Shown: one piece after another, positions 1 to 7,444 of the stretch
Layout of the letters: every line of letters begins with the position of its first letter
Numbering within the stretch: position 1 is the stretch's first letter
DNA from: Faecalibacterium prausnitzii
GTDB taxonomy: Bacteria; Bacillota; Clostridia; Oscillospirales; Ruminococcaceae
DNA length: 13,018 nucleotides
Reading direction: 5' to 3'
NCBI GenBank assembly: GCA_002313795.1
Contig: DCCL01000034.1
Span: 1-13,018, forward strand
The notes under the pieces: model-generated
The model's database searches: none
What the model saw: only the letters and a program-made list of their open reading frames with translations
Told to the model about the DNA's origin: nothing
Program-made: the position numbers and the translations under genes

Positions 1-1
1 A

Positions 2-20
2 CCTCTCCCAAGGGGAGAGG
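2..20. repeat. Short perfect hairpin (CCTCTCCC-AAG-GGGAGAGG)
   Basis: Eight paired bases close a 3-nt loop at the extreme left edge of the window, 43 nt before rimO. No T-run follows on either strand within the window, so it is not a convincing intrinsic terminator as seen. It may be the end of a dispersed intergenic palindrome or the end of a terminator cut by the window edge. The pairing is seen directly; its role is unknown. Confidence 0.5.
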
Positions 21-62
21 CAAGGGCGTAACTGCGAACAAAGAAAGAGAGTATTATCCCCT

Positions 63-1388
63 ATGAAAATTGCGTGTATTTCCCTTGGATGCCCCAAAAA
101 CCAGGTCGATCTGGACGTGATGGTGCACATCCTGCTGTCGGCAGGCCACGAGACGGTGGCTGACCTCAGCGAAGCAGATGTCATTCTGGTGAACACCTGC
201 GGCTTCATCGAGAGCGCCAAGACCGAGGCCATCGAGAATATTCTCGAAGCCTGCTCCTACAAGCAGCAGAACCCCAACCTGAAGGTCATCGTCACCGGCT
301 GTCTGGCCGAGCGCTACCGCAGCCAGATCGAGGAGGAGATCCCCGAGGTGGATGCTGTGGTGGGCTGCGCCTCCAATAAGGCCATCGATTCCATTGTGGC
401 CCGGCTGTTTGGCGGTGAGGAACATCTGGAAAGCTACGGCCTCAAGAAGGATTTCCCGCTGGGCGGCAAGCGTGTCATCGGCACCCCTGCCCACTATGCG
501 TACTTAAAAATCGCAGAGGGCTGTAACAACCGCTGCCATTACTGTGCCATCCCCGGCATCCGTGGCCCGCTGCGCAGCCGCGATATGGCCGACTGCGTGG
601 CCGAGGCCCGCTGGCTGGCTGGTGAGGGGGTCAAGGAGCTCATCATCGTGGCGCAGGACCCCACCGCTTACGGCGAGGACTGGGGCAAACCCGGCAGCAT
701 CTGTGAGCTGCTGGATAAGCTGAACAAGATCAACGGCATTGAGTGGATCCGCATCATGTATGCCTACCCGGAGCGCATCACCGATGAGTTCATTGCGGCC
801 ATGAAGCGGAATGACAAGGTGCTGCCCTACCTTGATCTGCCCATCCAGCACTGCAATGATACCATCCTCAAGAATATGAACCGCCGCTCCAACCGCGCCG
901 AGCTGCTGGACGTCATCGGTAAGCTGCGCCGGGAGATCCCGAATATCACCCTCCGCACCACCCTCATCGCCGGTTTCCCCGGTGAGACGGAAGAGCAGTT
1001 TGAGGATCTCTGCAACTTCGTCAAGGAGGTGCAGTTCGACCGTCTGGGCTGCTTTGCCTACTCTGCAGAGGAAAACACGGTGGCCGCAAAGATGGATGGT
1101 CAGATCGACCAGGAGACCAAGGACAAACGCGCTGAGCTGGTGATGCAGATCCAGACCGGCATCATGGCCCAGAAGCAGGCGGCCAAGGTCGGCCAGACCG
1201 TCCGCGTCCTCTGCGATGGTGTGGACGATGAGAGCGGCCTGTATCTCTGCCGCACTGCCGCTGACGCCCCCGAAGTGGATGGTAACGTCTGCGTGTCCAG
1301 CGAAGAGCCGCTCTATCCCGGCCAGTTCTACGATGTGCTGGTGGATGACAGCGACCTTTACGATCTGTATGGTACTGTTGTGAAATAA
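63..1388 (+). CDS. rimO: Ribosomal protein S12 methylthiotransferase RimO
   Basis: RimO is a cytoplasmic radical-SAM enzyme that adds a methylthio group to the conserved aspartate of ribosomal protein S12. The 441-residue product has the family's usual length and three-domain layout. The N-terminal MTTase domain opens with SLGCPKN and carries the three cysteines expected for the auxiliary cluster (C10, C46, C80). The radical-SAM motif CNNRCHYC supplies C154, C158 and C161. A C-terminal TRAM domain covers about residues 372-438. The LGCPKN opening favours RimO over MiaB. The ATG at 63 is chosen because SLGCPKN normally lies within the first 12 residues; the Shine-Dalgarno (GAAAGAGAG) is weak and rather distant. 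pgsA follows after 18 nt, so the two are probably cotranscribed. A long open frame on the opposite strand is a codon-bias shadow. Confidence 0.96.
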   Translation: MKIACISLGCPKNQVDLDVMVHILLSAGHETVADLSEADVILVNTCGFIESAKTEAIENILEACSYKQQNPNLKVIVTGCLAERYRSQIEEEIPEVDAVVGCASNKAIDSIVARLFGGEEHLESYGLKKDFPLGGKRVIGTPAHYAYLKIAEGCNNRCHYCAIPGIRGPLRSRDMADCVAEARWLAGEGVKELIIVAQDPTAYGEDWGKPGSICELLDKLNKINGIEWIRIMYAYPERITDEFIAAMKRNDKVLPYLDLPIQHCNDTILKNMNRRSNRAELLDVIGKLRREIPNITLRTTLIAGFPGETEEQFEDLCNFVKEVQFDRLGCFAYSAEENTVAAKMDGQIDQETKDKRAELVMQIQTGIMAQKQAAKVGQTVRVLCDGVDDESGLYLCRTAADAPEVDGNVCVSSEEPLYPGQFYDVLVDDSDLYDLYGTVVK

Positions 1389-1406
1389 CGGATTGGAGGA
1401 TCTTGT

Positions 1407-1988
1407 ATGAATCTGCCCAATAAACTCACCCTGACCCGTATCCTGCTGGTGCCGGTGTTCATGATCTTTGTTTCCCTCAGTCAGTACATGACGCCGGATT
1501 ATAACCCCAGATGGTATCTCATCGCAGGCATCATCTTCGCCGTGGCAAGCTTCACCGATTTTCTGGACGGCCATCTGGCCCGCAGGTGGCATATGGTCAC
1601 AGACTTCGGCAAGTTTGCTGATCCGCTGGCCGACAAACTGCTGACCACCGTGGCCTTCATCTACATGATGCGGGACGGCGTGTGCAGCCCGGTGGTGCTC
1701 TGCATCATCCTGGCCCGGGAATTTGCCGTCTCCGGTCTGCGGATGATCGCAGCCGGTGCCAAGGATGGCAGAGTCATTGCCGCCAATATGTGGGGCAAGG
1801 TCAAGACTGTGCTTCAGATGCTGACCATCATCTTCTACTTCTTCAGCGTTTCCCTCACCGGGAACGTGCTGGGCCAGAACTGCGCCTTTGTTTCGTCCGT
1901 GCTCTGCTGGCTGGTGGCTGCAGCTACGGCCATCTCCGGCATCAAGTACCTGTGGGATAACCGCAGCTTCATCAATACGGCAAAATAA
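1407..1988 (+). CDS. pgsA: CDP-diacylglycerol--glycerol-3-phosphate 3-phosphatidyltransferase
   Basis: This integral membrane enzyme condenses CDP-diacylglycerol with glycerol-3-phosphate to give phosphatidylglycerophosphate and CMP, the committed step to phosphatidylglycerol and cardiolipin. The 193-residue protein opens with NLPNKLTLTRI, typical of the family. It contains the full CDP-alcohol phosphotransferase signature: DG at about residues 54-55, then AR, G and two spaced aspartates ending in FADPLADK. Several hydrophobic segments flank it. The ATG at 1407 has a strong GGAGGA at 1395-1400, and the gene starts 18 nt after rimO. This rimO-pgsA order is common in Firmicutes. A strong terminator follows, so the transcript probably ends here. 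Confidence 0.95.
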   Translation: MNLPNKLTLTRILLVPVFMIFVSLSQYMTPDYNPRWYLIAGIIFAVASFTDFLDGHLARRWHMVTDFGKFADPLADKLLTTVAFIYMMRDGVCSPVVLCIILAREFAVSGLRMIAAGAKDGRVIAANMWGKVKTVLQMLTIIFYFFSVSLTGNVLGQNCAFVSSVLCWLVAAATAISGIKYLWDNRSFINTAK

Positions 1989-2010
1989 GCGCCCGGTTGG
2001 GCGTAAAACA

Positions 2011-2042
2011 GAAACGAGCGGACAAAACCGCTCGTTTCTTTG
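2011..2042 (+). terminator. Intrinsic terminator after pgsA
   Basis: A perfect 11-bp stem (GAAACGAGCGG at 2011-2021, CCGCTCGTTTC at 2028-2038) closes a 6-nt ACAAAA loop and runs into T-rich sequence. It lies 22 nt after the pgsA stop and ends the rimO-pgsA transcript. A smaller GCCC/GGGC hairpin at 1991-2002 precedes it. Confidence 0.88.
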
Positions 2043-2080
2043 ATATTTCGACAAGATAATACAGACGGGAGAGTGAGCCT

Positions 2081-2752
2081 GTGCTGAAAAATGTCCTGAC
2101 CGTCTGCCGCAAGCTGGCTTCGGCGGCGCTGAATTTCCTCATCGTCTACTTTGAGACCATTGCCCTCCCCATAAGCTGGGCCATGGGCGGGACCATCATG
2201 TTCACCATGTATACGGAGCTGTCCAATATCTTCAACGGCGGCGTCTGCCTGCTGGTGGGGCTGGCCCAGCTGGTCTGCATTTTCACCGGGCGGGAACTGC
2301 CCCTCTGGCTCAAGCGGCTCAAGTTCATCTCCACCAGCTGCCTTGCCATGACCTTTCTCACGGTGGTCATCATCCTGGCCCCCATGTATGAGGACGGCAA
2401 CGGCTGGTACATCATGCTCTTCACCGGCTCGATGCTCTATCATCACTTCCTGAACCCGGTGCTGGCGATCTTGTCCCTGGTGCTCTTTGAGCGGCGGCCC
2501 CGCCTGCCGGGGCGGCAGGTCTGGCTGGCACTGGTGCCGACCGTTGTATACGGACTGTATGATTTGTGGGGGAATATTACAGGCGCCATCGATGGCCCGT
2601 ACCCCTTCATGCGGGTGTATCAGCAGACCCTTCCGGAGACCCTGATGTGGTTCACCATTATCCTTGCCACCAACCTGCTCTACGCGGTCCTGCTCTGGTG
2701 GCTGGGCGGAAACGGCAGAAAAAATAAAGTGGGTCTGGAATTTCGAAATTGA
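2081..2752 (+). CDS. Polytopic membrane protein, possibly Pr6Pr/FAR-17a-like
   Basis: The 223-residue product is dominated by about six predicted membrane helices (roughly residues 12-35, 50-69, 84-103, 112-132, 147-165 and 188-210). Two features suggest the FAR-17a/AIG1-like (Pr6Pr) membrane family: a TELSNIFNG-type motif after the first helix, and LYHHFLNPVL with paired histidines in a helix. I do not recognise a specific function, and this assignment is weak. The GTG at 2081 is chosen because a GGGAGAG lies at 2067-2073 and the next in-frame ATG would delete most of the first helix. A possible -10 (GATAAT, 2055-2060) sits just downstream of the pgsA terminator, with no good -35. The gene appears monocistronic, bounded by terminators on both sides. 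Confidence 0.8.
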   Translation: MLKNVLTVCRKLASAALNFLIVYFETIALPISWAMGGTIMFTMYTELSNIFNGGVCLLVGLAQLVCIFTGRELPLWLKRLKFISTSCLAMTFLTVVIILAPMYEDGNGWYIMLFTGSMLYHHFLNPVLAILSLVLFERRPRLPGRQVWLALVPTVVYGLYDLWGNITGAIDGPYPFMRVYQQTLPETLMWFTIILATNLLYAVLLWWLGGNGRKNKVGLEFRN

Positions 2753-2784
2753 AAAAAGGCTGTTGCATCTGCAACAGCCTTTTT
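2753..2784. terminator. Bidirectional terminator between the membrane-protein gene and asnA
   Basis: A perfect 14-bp inverted repeat (AAAAAGGCTGTTGC at 2753-2766, GCAACAGCCTTTTT at 2771-2784) closes a 4-nt loop. It has A-runs on one arm and T-runs on the other, so it can terminate in both directions. It begins on the stop codon of the upstream gene and lies 12 nt beyond the end of minus-strand asnA. Confidence 0.92.
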
Positions 2785-2796
2785 GTACCGTATTCT

Positions 2797-3810
2797 TTAC
2801 AGCAGGGGGATGCCGGCCTTTGCGCAGGCCTCACGGGTGGTCTTATCCCAGACGCTGGCCTGTACCTCACCGATGTGAGCGCTGCCCAGCAGCAGCATGC
2901 ACAGGCGGCTCTGGCCGATGCCGCCGCCGATGGAGTAGGGCAGCTCGCCGTTCAGCACAGCCTTGTGGAAGGGCAGGGTGCGGCGGTCGTCGCACCCTGC
3001 CATGGTCAGCTGCTTGTCCATGCTCTCGGGGCTGACGCGGATGCCCATGCTGCTCAGCTCGTAGCTGCACTGCAGCGGGTCGTTCCAGAACAGCAGATCG
3101 CCGTTCAGATCCCAGTCATCATAGTCGGGAGCACGGCCATCGTGAGGCTTGCCGCTCTTGAGGGGAGCACCGATCTTCATCAGGAAGGTGGTGCCCTTCT
3201 CCTTTACGATGGCGTTCTCCCGCTCCTTCGGGGTCAGGTCAGGATAGAGGTCTTCCAGCTCCTGGGTGGTGATGAAATTCACGTTGGGGCTGTGGAGAGG
3301 CAGATCCTGCAGCTGGGGGAACATGGCGTGGAGGTTCATCTCGGTGGCGCAGACGGCAGACACGATGGAGCGGACGACGCTCTTCAGGTAAGCCTCATTC
3401 CGGTCTTCCAGACGGATGACCTTCTCCCAGTCCCACTGGTCCACATAGATGGAGTGGAGGTTGTCCATGTCCTCATCCCGGCGGATCGCGTTCATGTCAC
3501 AGTACAGACCCTTGCCCACCCGGAAGCCGTAGTCCTTCAGGGCCTTGCGCTTCCACTTGGCCAGAGACTGGACGACCTGCACCTCGATGCCGCCGTCCTT
3601 GGTGTCGAAGGTGACTTTTCGCTCTACGCCGTTCAGGTCATCGTTCAGGCCGGTGGAAGCCTCGACAAAGAGCGGCGCGGACACGCGGTAGAGGTTCAGG
3701 GTGGCACACAGGGTGTCGGCGAACAGCCGCTTCACCGTGCCGATGGCGCGCTGAGTATCGTACAGGTTCAGCGCAGGCGTGTAGTTTGCAGGGATGGTGA
3801 TGTTGCTCAT
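2797..3810 (-). CDS. asnA: Aspartate--ammonia ligase (asparagine synthetase A)
   Basis: AsnA makes asparagine from aspartate, ATP and free ammonia, releasing AMP and pyrophosphate. It is a cytoplasmic enzyme related to class II aminoacyl-tRNA synthetases. The 337-residue product matches the family length. Recognisable stretches are [18 protein letters not shown] near the N-terminus, [20 protein letters not shown] in the middle, and the motif-3-like [14 protein letters not shown] near the C-terminus. The minus-strand ATG at 3810 is preceded by AGAGAGGGG about 7 nt upstream. The frame stays open far upstream, but that extension crosses the asnA promoter and the cysS leader and is not coding. 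The gene is divergent from cysS and has its own promoter at 3902-3930. No T-box motif lies in its leader. Confidence 0.95.
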   Translation of the reverse strand: MSNITIPANYTPALNLYDTQRAIGTVKRLFADTLCATLNLYRVSAPLFVEASTGLNDDLNGVERKVTFDTKDGGIEVQVVQSLAKWKRKALKDYGFRVGKGLYCDMNAIRRDEDMDNLHSIYVDQWDWEKVIRLEDRNEAYLKSVVRSIVSAVCATEMNLHAMFPQLQDLPLHSPNVNFITTQELEDLYPDLTPKERENAIVKEKGTTFLMKIGAPLKSGKPHDGRAPDYDDWDLNGDLLFWNDPLQCSYELSSMGIRVSPESMDKQLTMAGCDDRRTLPFHKAVLNGELPYSIGGGIGQSRLCMLLLGSAHIGEVQASVWDKTTREACAKAGIPLL

Positions 3811-3832
3811 AATGTTTACCCCTCTCTTGCTG

Positions 3833-3887
3833 CCCTGCGGCCAAGCTGCCGCAGGGTGCTTTCCAAGGAGAGCGAATGTCTCTCCTT
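3833..3887 (-). promoter_or_regulatory. asnA leader with two perfect hairpins
   Basis: In the short 5' untranslated region of asnA, two perfect stem-loops lie between the predicted transcription start and the Shine-Dalgarno. The first has an 8-bp stem (3880-3887 with 3865-3872, 7-nt loop). The second has a 9-bp stem (3848-3856 with 3833-3841, 6-nt loop). Neither is followed by a T-run, so they are not plain terminators. The second ends about 8 nt before the ribosome-binding site. They may affect transcript stability or translation; no riboswitch family is recognised. Confidence 0.55.
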
Positions 3888-3901
3888 CTCTATATAGTGA
3901 A

Positions 3902-3930
3902 ATTATGGCACAACTCGGCCCGGATGTAAA
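3902..3930 (-). promoter_or_regulatory. asnA promoter
   Basis: On the minus strand, TTTACA (3925-3930) and CATAAT (3902-3907) are separated by exactly 17 nt, a good housekeeping-sigma match. The transcript would start near 3895, giving a leader of about 85 nt before the asnA ATG. Confidence 0.7.
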
Positions 3931-3946
3931 GAGAAAGATGCCCGGC

Positions 3947-3975
3947 TTGACTTCCCATCCCGGTATCGCTATAAT
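3947..3975 (+). promoter_or_regulatory. cysS promoter
   Basis: TTGACT (3947-3952) and a perfect TATAAT (3970-3975) are spaced by 17 nt. Transcription would begin near 3982, about 20 nt before the first T-box stem. The -35 hexamers of this promoter and the divergent asnA promoter are only 16 nt apart. Confidence 0.85.
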
Positions 3976-4002
3976 AAATCTGTAAAAGGATAAATGCGTT
4001 TT

Positions 4003-4236
4003 ATCCGGGCAGAGTAGCACTGTATCGTCTGGGCAGAGAGAACGGGCCGTTGGCTGGGAGCCTGTTTGCAGACCGCTGTGTGAAGTGCGCCCGGACAGCA
4101 CGCTGCGGGAAACGAGTATCGCAGCGCGGATGGCCGCCGTTACCGGCCTTGAGCGATAAACCGGAGTGGAACCGCGATTTTGAGAAAAACCGCCTTCGAT
4201 GCTGTGCCAGCGGCGCAGTGTTGGAGGATTTTTTGC
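4003..4236 (+). ncRNA. T-box riboswitch, cysteine-type, upstream of cysS
   Basis: T-box leaders sense uncharged tRNA and allow read-through when the cognate amino acid is scarce. Stem I closes with CCGGGC (4005-4010) and GCCCGG (4089-4094). Its specifier loop has AGAGTA on the 5' side and GAAG then TGC (4086-4088, a Cys codon, followed by G) on the 3' side. An AGAGAG bulge (4035-4040) and a distal stem (4042-4047 with 4060-4065) follow. The T-box GGAGTGGAACCGCG lies at 4163-4176. It can fold into a canonical antiterminator: CGGAG (4162-4166), a 7-nt bulge TGGAACC (4167-4173), GCG (4174-4176), then CGC plus CTTCG (4191-4198). The specifier matches the downstream gene. Confidence 0.93.
4185..4234 (+). 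terminator. T-box regulated terminator of the cysS leader
   Basis: AAAAACCGCC (4185-4194) pairs imperfectly with GGAGGATTTTT (4223-4233), with one bulged A and one G-A mismatch. An inner 7-bp stem (4202-4208 with 4212-4218) is also present. The 3' arm ends in a six-T run (4229-4234). The 5' arm shares bases with the antiterminator, so the two folds are mutually exclusive, as expected for a T-box. Confidence 0.78.
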
Positions 4237-4319
4237 TATCTGGAGGTCTTTGCAGGATGCAAAGCGCCGGAAGGAGCGTCGCGGCTCCGGTCTGTCCCAC
4301 AAAAAGGAGTAATTTTACC

Positions 4320-5717
4320 ATGCAGATCTTCAACACCCTGACCCGTCAGAAAGAGGAATTTGTGCCGCAGGTGCCCGGTGAATACCGCATCTATGTCTGC
4401 GGCCCCACCGTCTACAACTATATCCACATCGGCAATGCCCGCCCGCTCATCGTCTTCGATACCCTGCGCCGCTATCTGGAATACCGCGGCAACAAGGTTA
4501 TCTATGTGTCCAATATCACGGATATTGACGACAAGCTCATCAAGAAGGGCCAGGAAGAGGGCACTTCCATGAAGGAAGTCGCTCAGCGCTTTGAGGCCGA
4601 GTATCTGAAGGATGCCGCCGGTCTGAACTGTAAGAAGCCCACCGTCCAGCCCCGGGCTACCGAGCACATCCCGCAGATCCTGGACATCGTGAAAGACCTC
4701 ATCGACTCCGGCCACGCCTATGTGGCAAAGAACGGCGATGTCTACTTCCGGGTCAAGAGCGACCCCGAGTACGGCAAACTGAGCCACTTGAAGCTGGAGG
4801 ATCTGGAGAGCGGCAACCGCGAACTGCGCAGCCAGATGGACGACGACCTGAAGGAAGACCCCGCAGACTTTGCGGTATGGAAAGCTGCCAAGCCCGGCGA
4901 GCCTGCATGGGAGAGCCCCTACGGCATGGGCCGTCCCGGCTGGCACATCGAGTGCAGCGCCATGAGCCGCACCCATCTGGGCAAGACCATCGACCTCCAC
5001 TGCGGCGGTCAGGACCTCATCTTCCCCCACCACGAAAATGAGATCGCCCAGAGCGAGTGCGCCAATGGCTGCACCTTTGCCCGCTACTGGATGCACAACG
5101 GCTTCATCAACGTGGACAATCAGAAGATGTCCAAGAGCCTGCACAACTTCTTCACCGTCCGCGATGTGGCCAACGTCTACGGCTATGAGCCCATCCGCTA
5201 CTTTATGCTGACCGCAGGCTACCGGATGCCGCTGAACTACACCGTGGACCTCATCGAGAGCTGTAAGAACAGCCTGGAGCGTCTCTACACCTGCCGGGAG
5301 AATCTGGACTTTGCCCTCAGCAAGACCGAGTTCGGCACCGACGAGACCCTGAAGTCCAAGGCCGAGGAAGCCCGGAAGAAGTTCTGCACCGCTATGGACG
5401 ATGACCTGAACACGCCCGACGCACTGGCTGCTGTCTTTGATCTGGTGAAGGACATCAACACCCTGTCGGCTTCTTCCAGCAAGGAAGCACTGGAAGCCGC
5501 TGCCGCCGCCTTTGATGAGATCACCGGCGTGCTGGGCCTGATGTACAACCGCAAGAAGGACGAGGTGCCCGCAGAGGTGACTGCTCTGGTGGAAAAGCGT
5601 GCTGCTGCCAAGAAGGCCAAGGACTGGGCCACCGCTGACGCCATCCGCGCAGAGCTGACCTCCATGGGCTGGGCCGTCAAGGATACCGCTCAGGGTCCCC
5701 AGCTGAGCAAGCTGTAA
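4320..5717 (+). CDS. cysS: Cysteine--tRNA ligase
   Basis: CysRS is a cytoplasmic class I synthetase that charges tRNA-Cys with cysteine. The 465-residue product has the usual length. It carries the HIGH-type motif HIGN (36-39), KMSKS (269-273), and the four expected zinc ligands C27, C212, H237 and E241 (in HHENE). A C-terminal helical tRNA-binding region follows. The ATG at 4320 is chosen because AAGGAG (4304-4309) precedes it with good spacing and the protein opens with the family-typical MQIFNTLT. The same frame is open back to about 4050, but that stretch is the T-box leader. Expression is predicted to rise when charged tRNA-Cys is low. The gene is monocistronic, with a strong terminator after it. 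Confidence 0.97.
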   Translation: MQIFNTLTRQKEEFVPQVPGEYRIYVCGPTVYNYIHIGNARPLIVFDTLRRYLEYRGNKVIYVSNITDIDDKLIKKGQEEGTSMKEVAQRFEAEYLKDAAGLNCKKPTVQPRATEHIPQILDIVKDLIDSGHAYVAKNGDVYFRVKSDPEYGKLSHLKLEDLESGNRELRSQMDDDLKEDPADFAVWKAAKPGEPAWESPYGMGRPGWHIECSAMSRTHLGKTIDLHCGGQDLIFPHHENEIAQSECANGCTFARYWMHNGFINVDNQKMSKSLHNFFTVRDVANVYGYEPIRYFMLTAGYRMPLNYTVDLIESCKNSLERLYTCRENLDFALSKTEFGTDETLKSKAEEARKKFCTAMDDDLNTPDALAAVFDLVKDINTLSASSSKEALEAAAAAFDEITGVLGLMYNRKKDEVPAEVTALVEKRAAAKKAKDWATADAIRAELTSMGWAVKDTAQGPQLSKL

Positions 5718-5729
5718 TCGAATAGGATG

Positions 5730-5795
5730 CAGGGCAGACCTGCGCTCTGCCAGAAGATGGAAACTCTGGGTAGCGCGGGCCTGCCCTGTTTTTTT
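5730..5795 (+). terminator. Large intrinsic terminator after cysS
   Basis: CAGGGCAG (5730-5737) pairs with CTGCCCTG (5781-5788). After one A-C mismatch, CCTGCGCT (5739-5746) pairs with AGCGCGGG (5772-5779). An inner CCAGA/TCTGG stem (5750-5754 with 5765-5769) caps the structure. Seven Ts follow at 5789-5795. Confidence 0.9.
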
Positions 5796-5822
5796 ATGGA
5801 AAAGCGAAAATGCCAAATTCGA

Positions 5823-5861
5823 CAAAATCGGAAAAAACCTGTTGTGATATTGCCGATTTTG
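5823..5861. promoter_or_regulatory. Inverted repeat upstream of the binding-protein promoter, candidate operator
   Basis: CAAAATCGG (5823-5831) and CCGATTTTG (5853-5861) form a perfect 9-bp inverted repeat around a 21-nt spacer. It ends 11 nt before the -35 box of the following operon. No T-run follows it. The position fits an activator site, but the regulator is unknown and a role is inference. Confidence 0.45.
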
Positions 5862-5872
5862 GAAAAGAATGT

Positions 5873-5901
5873 TTGCATCGGTTGTCGGATGGTGGTATGA
5901 T
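5873..5901 (+). promoter_or_regulatory. Promoter of the binding-protein / GGDEF-EAL operon
   Basis: TTGCAT (5873-5878) and TATGAT (5896-5901) are spaced by 17 nt. The predicted start near 5908 leaves a leader of about 45 nt before the ATG at 5953, containing the Shine-Dalgarno GGGGAGG at 5937-5943. Confidence 0.72.
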
Positions 5902-5952
5902 AAAAATATCTTTGGGGTAAATCATACTGGAAAACAGGGGAGGAAAACAATC

Positions 5953-7404
5953 ATGAAGCAGAAGAAAATGCGCCGCTTTGCAGCGCTTGCAGCGGCTGCG
6001 GCATTGGCACTGAGCCTTGTGGGCTGCGGCCCGGCGGCGTCCAGTACGGCACAGGCCGAGACGGAGCCTGTGACGCTGACCGTCTGGACTTATTACAACG
6101 GCGATCAGCTGGAGACCTTCAACGAGCTGGTGGACAAGTTCAACAGCACGGTGGGCAAAGAGAAAAACATCACCGTGGAGAGCTACAGTCAGGGCAGCGT
6201 CAGCGACCTGGAAACACAGGTCATGGCGGCAGCAGAGGGCAAAGTGGGTGCTTCTGCCATGCCCAACATCTTCTCGGCCTATGCGGATACGGCCTATGCC
6301 CTCGACCAGATGGACGCTTTGGCCGACCTGTCTCCCTATTTCACGGAGGAAGAGCGCTCAGCCTACGTGGAAAGCTACATCGAAGAGGGCGATTTTGACG
6401 ACGACGGCAGCATCAAGATCTTCCCGGTGGCAAAGTCCACGGAACTGCTGTTCCTGAACGACACCGACTGGCAGACTTTTGCGGCCGCTACCGGGGCAGA
6501 TTACTCCGACCTTGAGACGGTGGAAGGCCTGGTCAAGACCGCAGGGGCCTACTATGACTGGACGGACGCCCAGACCGATACCCCCGATGACGGCAAGGCA
6601 CTGTTTGGCCGCGACGCCATGGCAAACTATATGCTCATCGGTGCCCGGGAACTGGGCGACAGCATCTTTGACGTGAAAGACGGCAAGATGGCTATGGAGC
6701 TTTCCGAGGACACCGCCCGTACCCTGTGGGACAATTACTATGTCCCTTTCGTCAAGGGCTGGTTCGCCTCTACGGGCCGCTTCCGCAGCGATGACATCAA
6801 GGTGGGCAACATTCTGGCCTATGTGGGTTCCAATTCCAGCGCGACTTTCTTCCCGGAGCAGGTCATGACCAGCGATACCGAGAGCCACGACATCACCATG
6901 AAGGTGCTGCCCAGCCCTCACTTTGCCAAGGGCACGAAAGTCTCCGTGCAGCAGGGCGCCGGTATGGCAGTGGCCAAGACCAGTGACGCTGAGGTGGAGG
7001 CTAGTGTGACCTTTCTCAAGTGGTTCACCCAGCCCGAAAACAACATCGCCTTTGCGGTGGGCTCCGGCTATCTGCCAGTGACCCGCGCCGCCAACGATAT
7101 GGAGACCATCCGGAACAGCGGTCTGGAACTGAGCCAGAAGATGGACGATATCCTGACCTATGCGGTGGATGCCGTGCAGACCAACGAGATGTACACCCCG
7201 AAAGCCTTCGAAGGCGGCGGAGATGCCCGCAGCGTGGTGGAACACTGCCTCAGCGACATTGCCACCGCAGACCGTGCAACGGTGGAAGAGCGGATGGCGG
7301 AAGGCCAGAGCGCTGCGGATGCCGAAGCGGAGTTCCTGACGGAGGAATACTTCGAAAACTGGTATCAGGGCCTCTGCAATGACCTGAGCCAGTATGAGGG
7401 CTGA
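5953..7404 (+). CDS. Lipoprotein extracellular solute-binding protein (family 1 type)
   Basis: The 483-residue product has a lipoprotein signal peptide: basic MKQKKMRR, a hydrophobic Ala/Leu core, then the lipobox LVGC with C25 as the lipidation site. The mature part starts with a VTLTVWTYYNGDQ strand-turn and ends in a W/Y-rich helix, typical of ABC sugar-type binding proteins (SBP_bac_1 fold). It should be anchored on the outer face of the membrane. The ATG at 5953 is chosen from the GGGGAGG at 5937-5943 and the signal peptide; earlier in-frame codons cross the promoter. No permease or ATPase gene follows. Instead, a membrane GGDEF-EAL protein starts 40 nt downstream in the same operon, so a sensory rather than transport role is plausible. 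The ligand cannot be read from the sequence. Confidence 0.9.
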   Translation: MKQKKMRRFAALAAAAALALSLVGCGPAASSTAQAETEPVTLTVWTYYNGDQLETFNELVDKFNSTVGKEKNITVESYSQGSVSDLETQVMAAAEGKVGASAMPNIFSAYADTAYALDQMDALADLSPYFTEEERSAYVESYIEEGDFDDDGSIKIFPVAKSTELLFLNDTDWQTFAAATGADYSDLETVEGLVKTAGAYYDWTDAQTDTPDDGKALFGRDAMANYMLIGARELGDSIFDVKDGKMAMELSEDTARTLWDNYYVPFVKGWFASTGRFRSDDIKVGNILAYVGSNSSATFFPEQVMTSDTESHDITMKVLPSPHFAKGTKVSVQQGAGMAVAKTSDAEVEASVTFLKWFTQPENNIAFAVGSGYLPVTRAANDMETIRNSGLELSQKMDDILTYAVDAVQTNEMYTPKAFEGGGDARSVVEHCLSDIATADRATVEERMAEGQSAADAEAEFLTEEYFENWYQGLCNDLSQYEG

Positions 7405-7444
7405 AAGACCGTAAGGGGCAGAAGAAGAGAAGGGAGGAAAGCCC

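Noticed and set aside
3811..4302. In-frame upstream extension of asnA on the minus strand
   Set aside because: It runs backward through the asnA leader hairpins, both promoters and the cysS T-box. The family start MSNITIP with its Shine-Dalgarno lies at 3810.
4050..4319. N-terminal extension of CysS
   Set aside because: The frame is open only because the T-box leader lacks stops in it. The real start at 4320 has a Shine-Dalgarno and the expected N-terminus.
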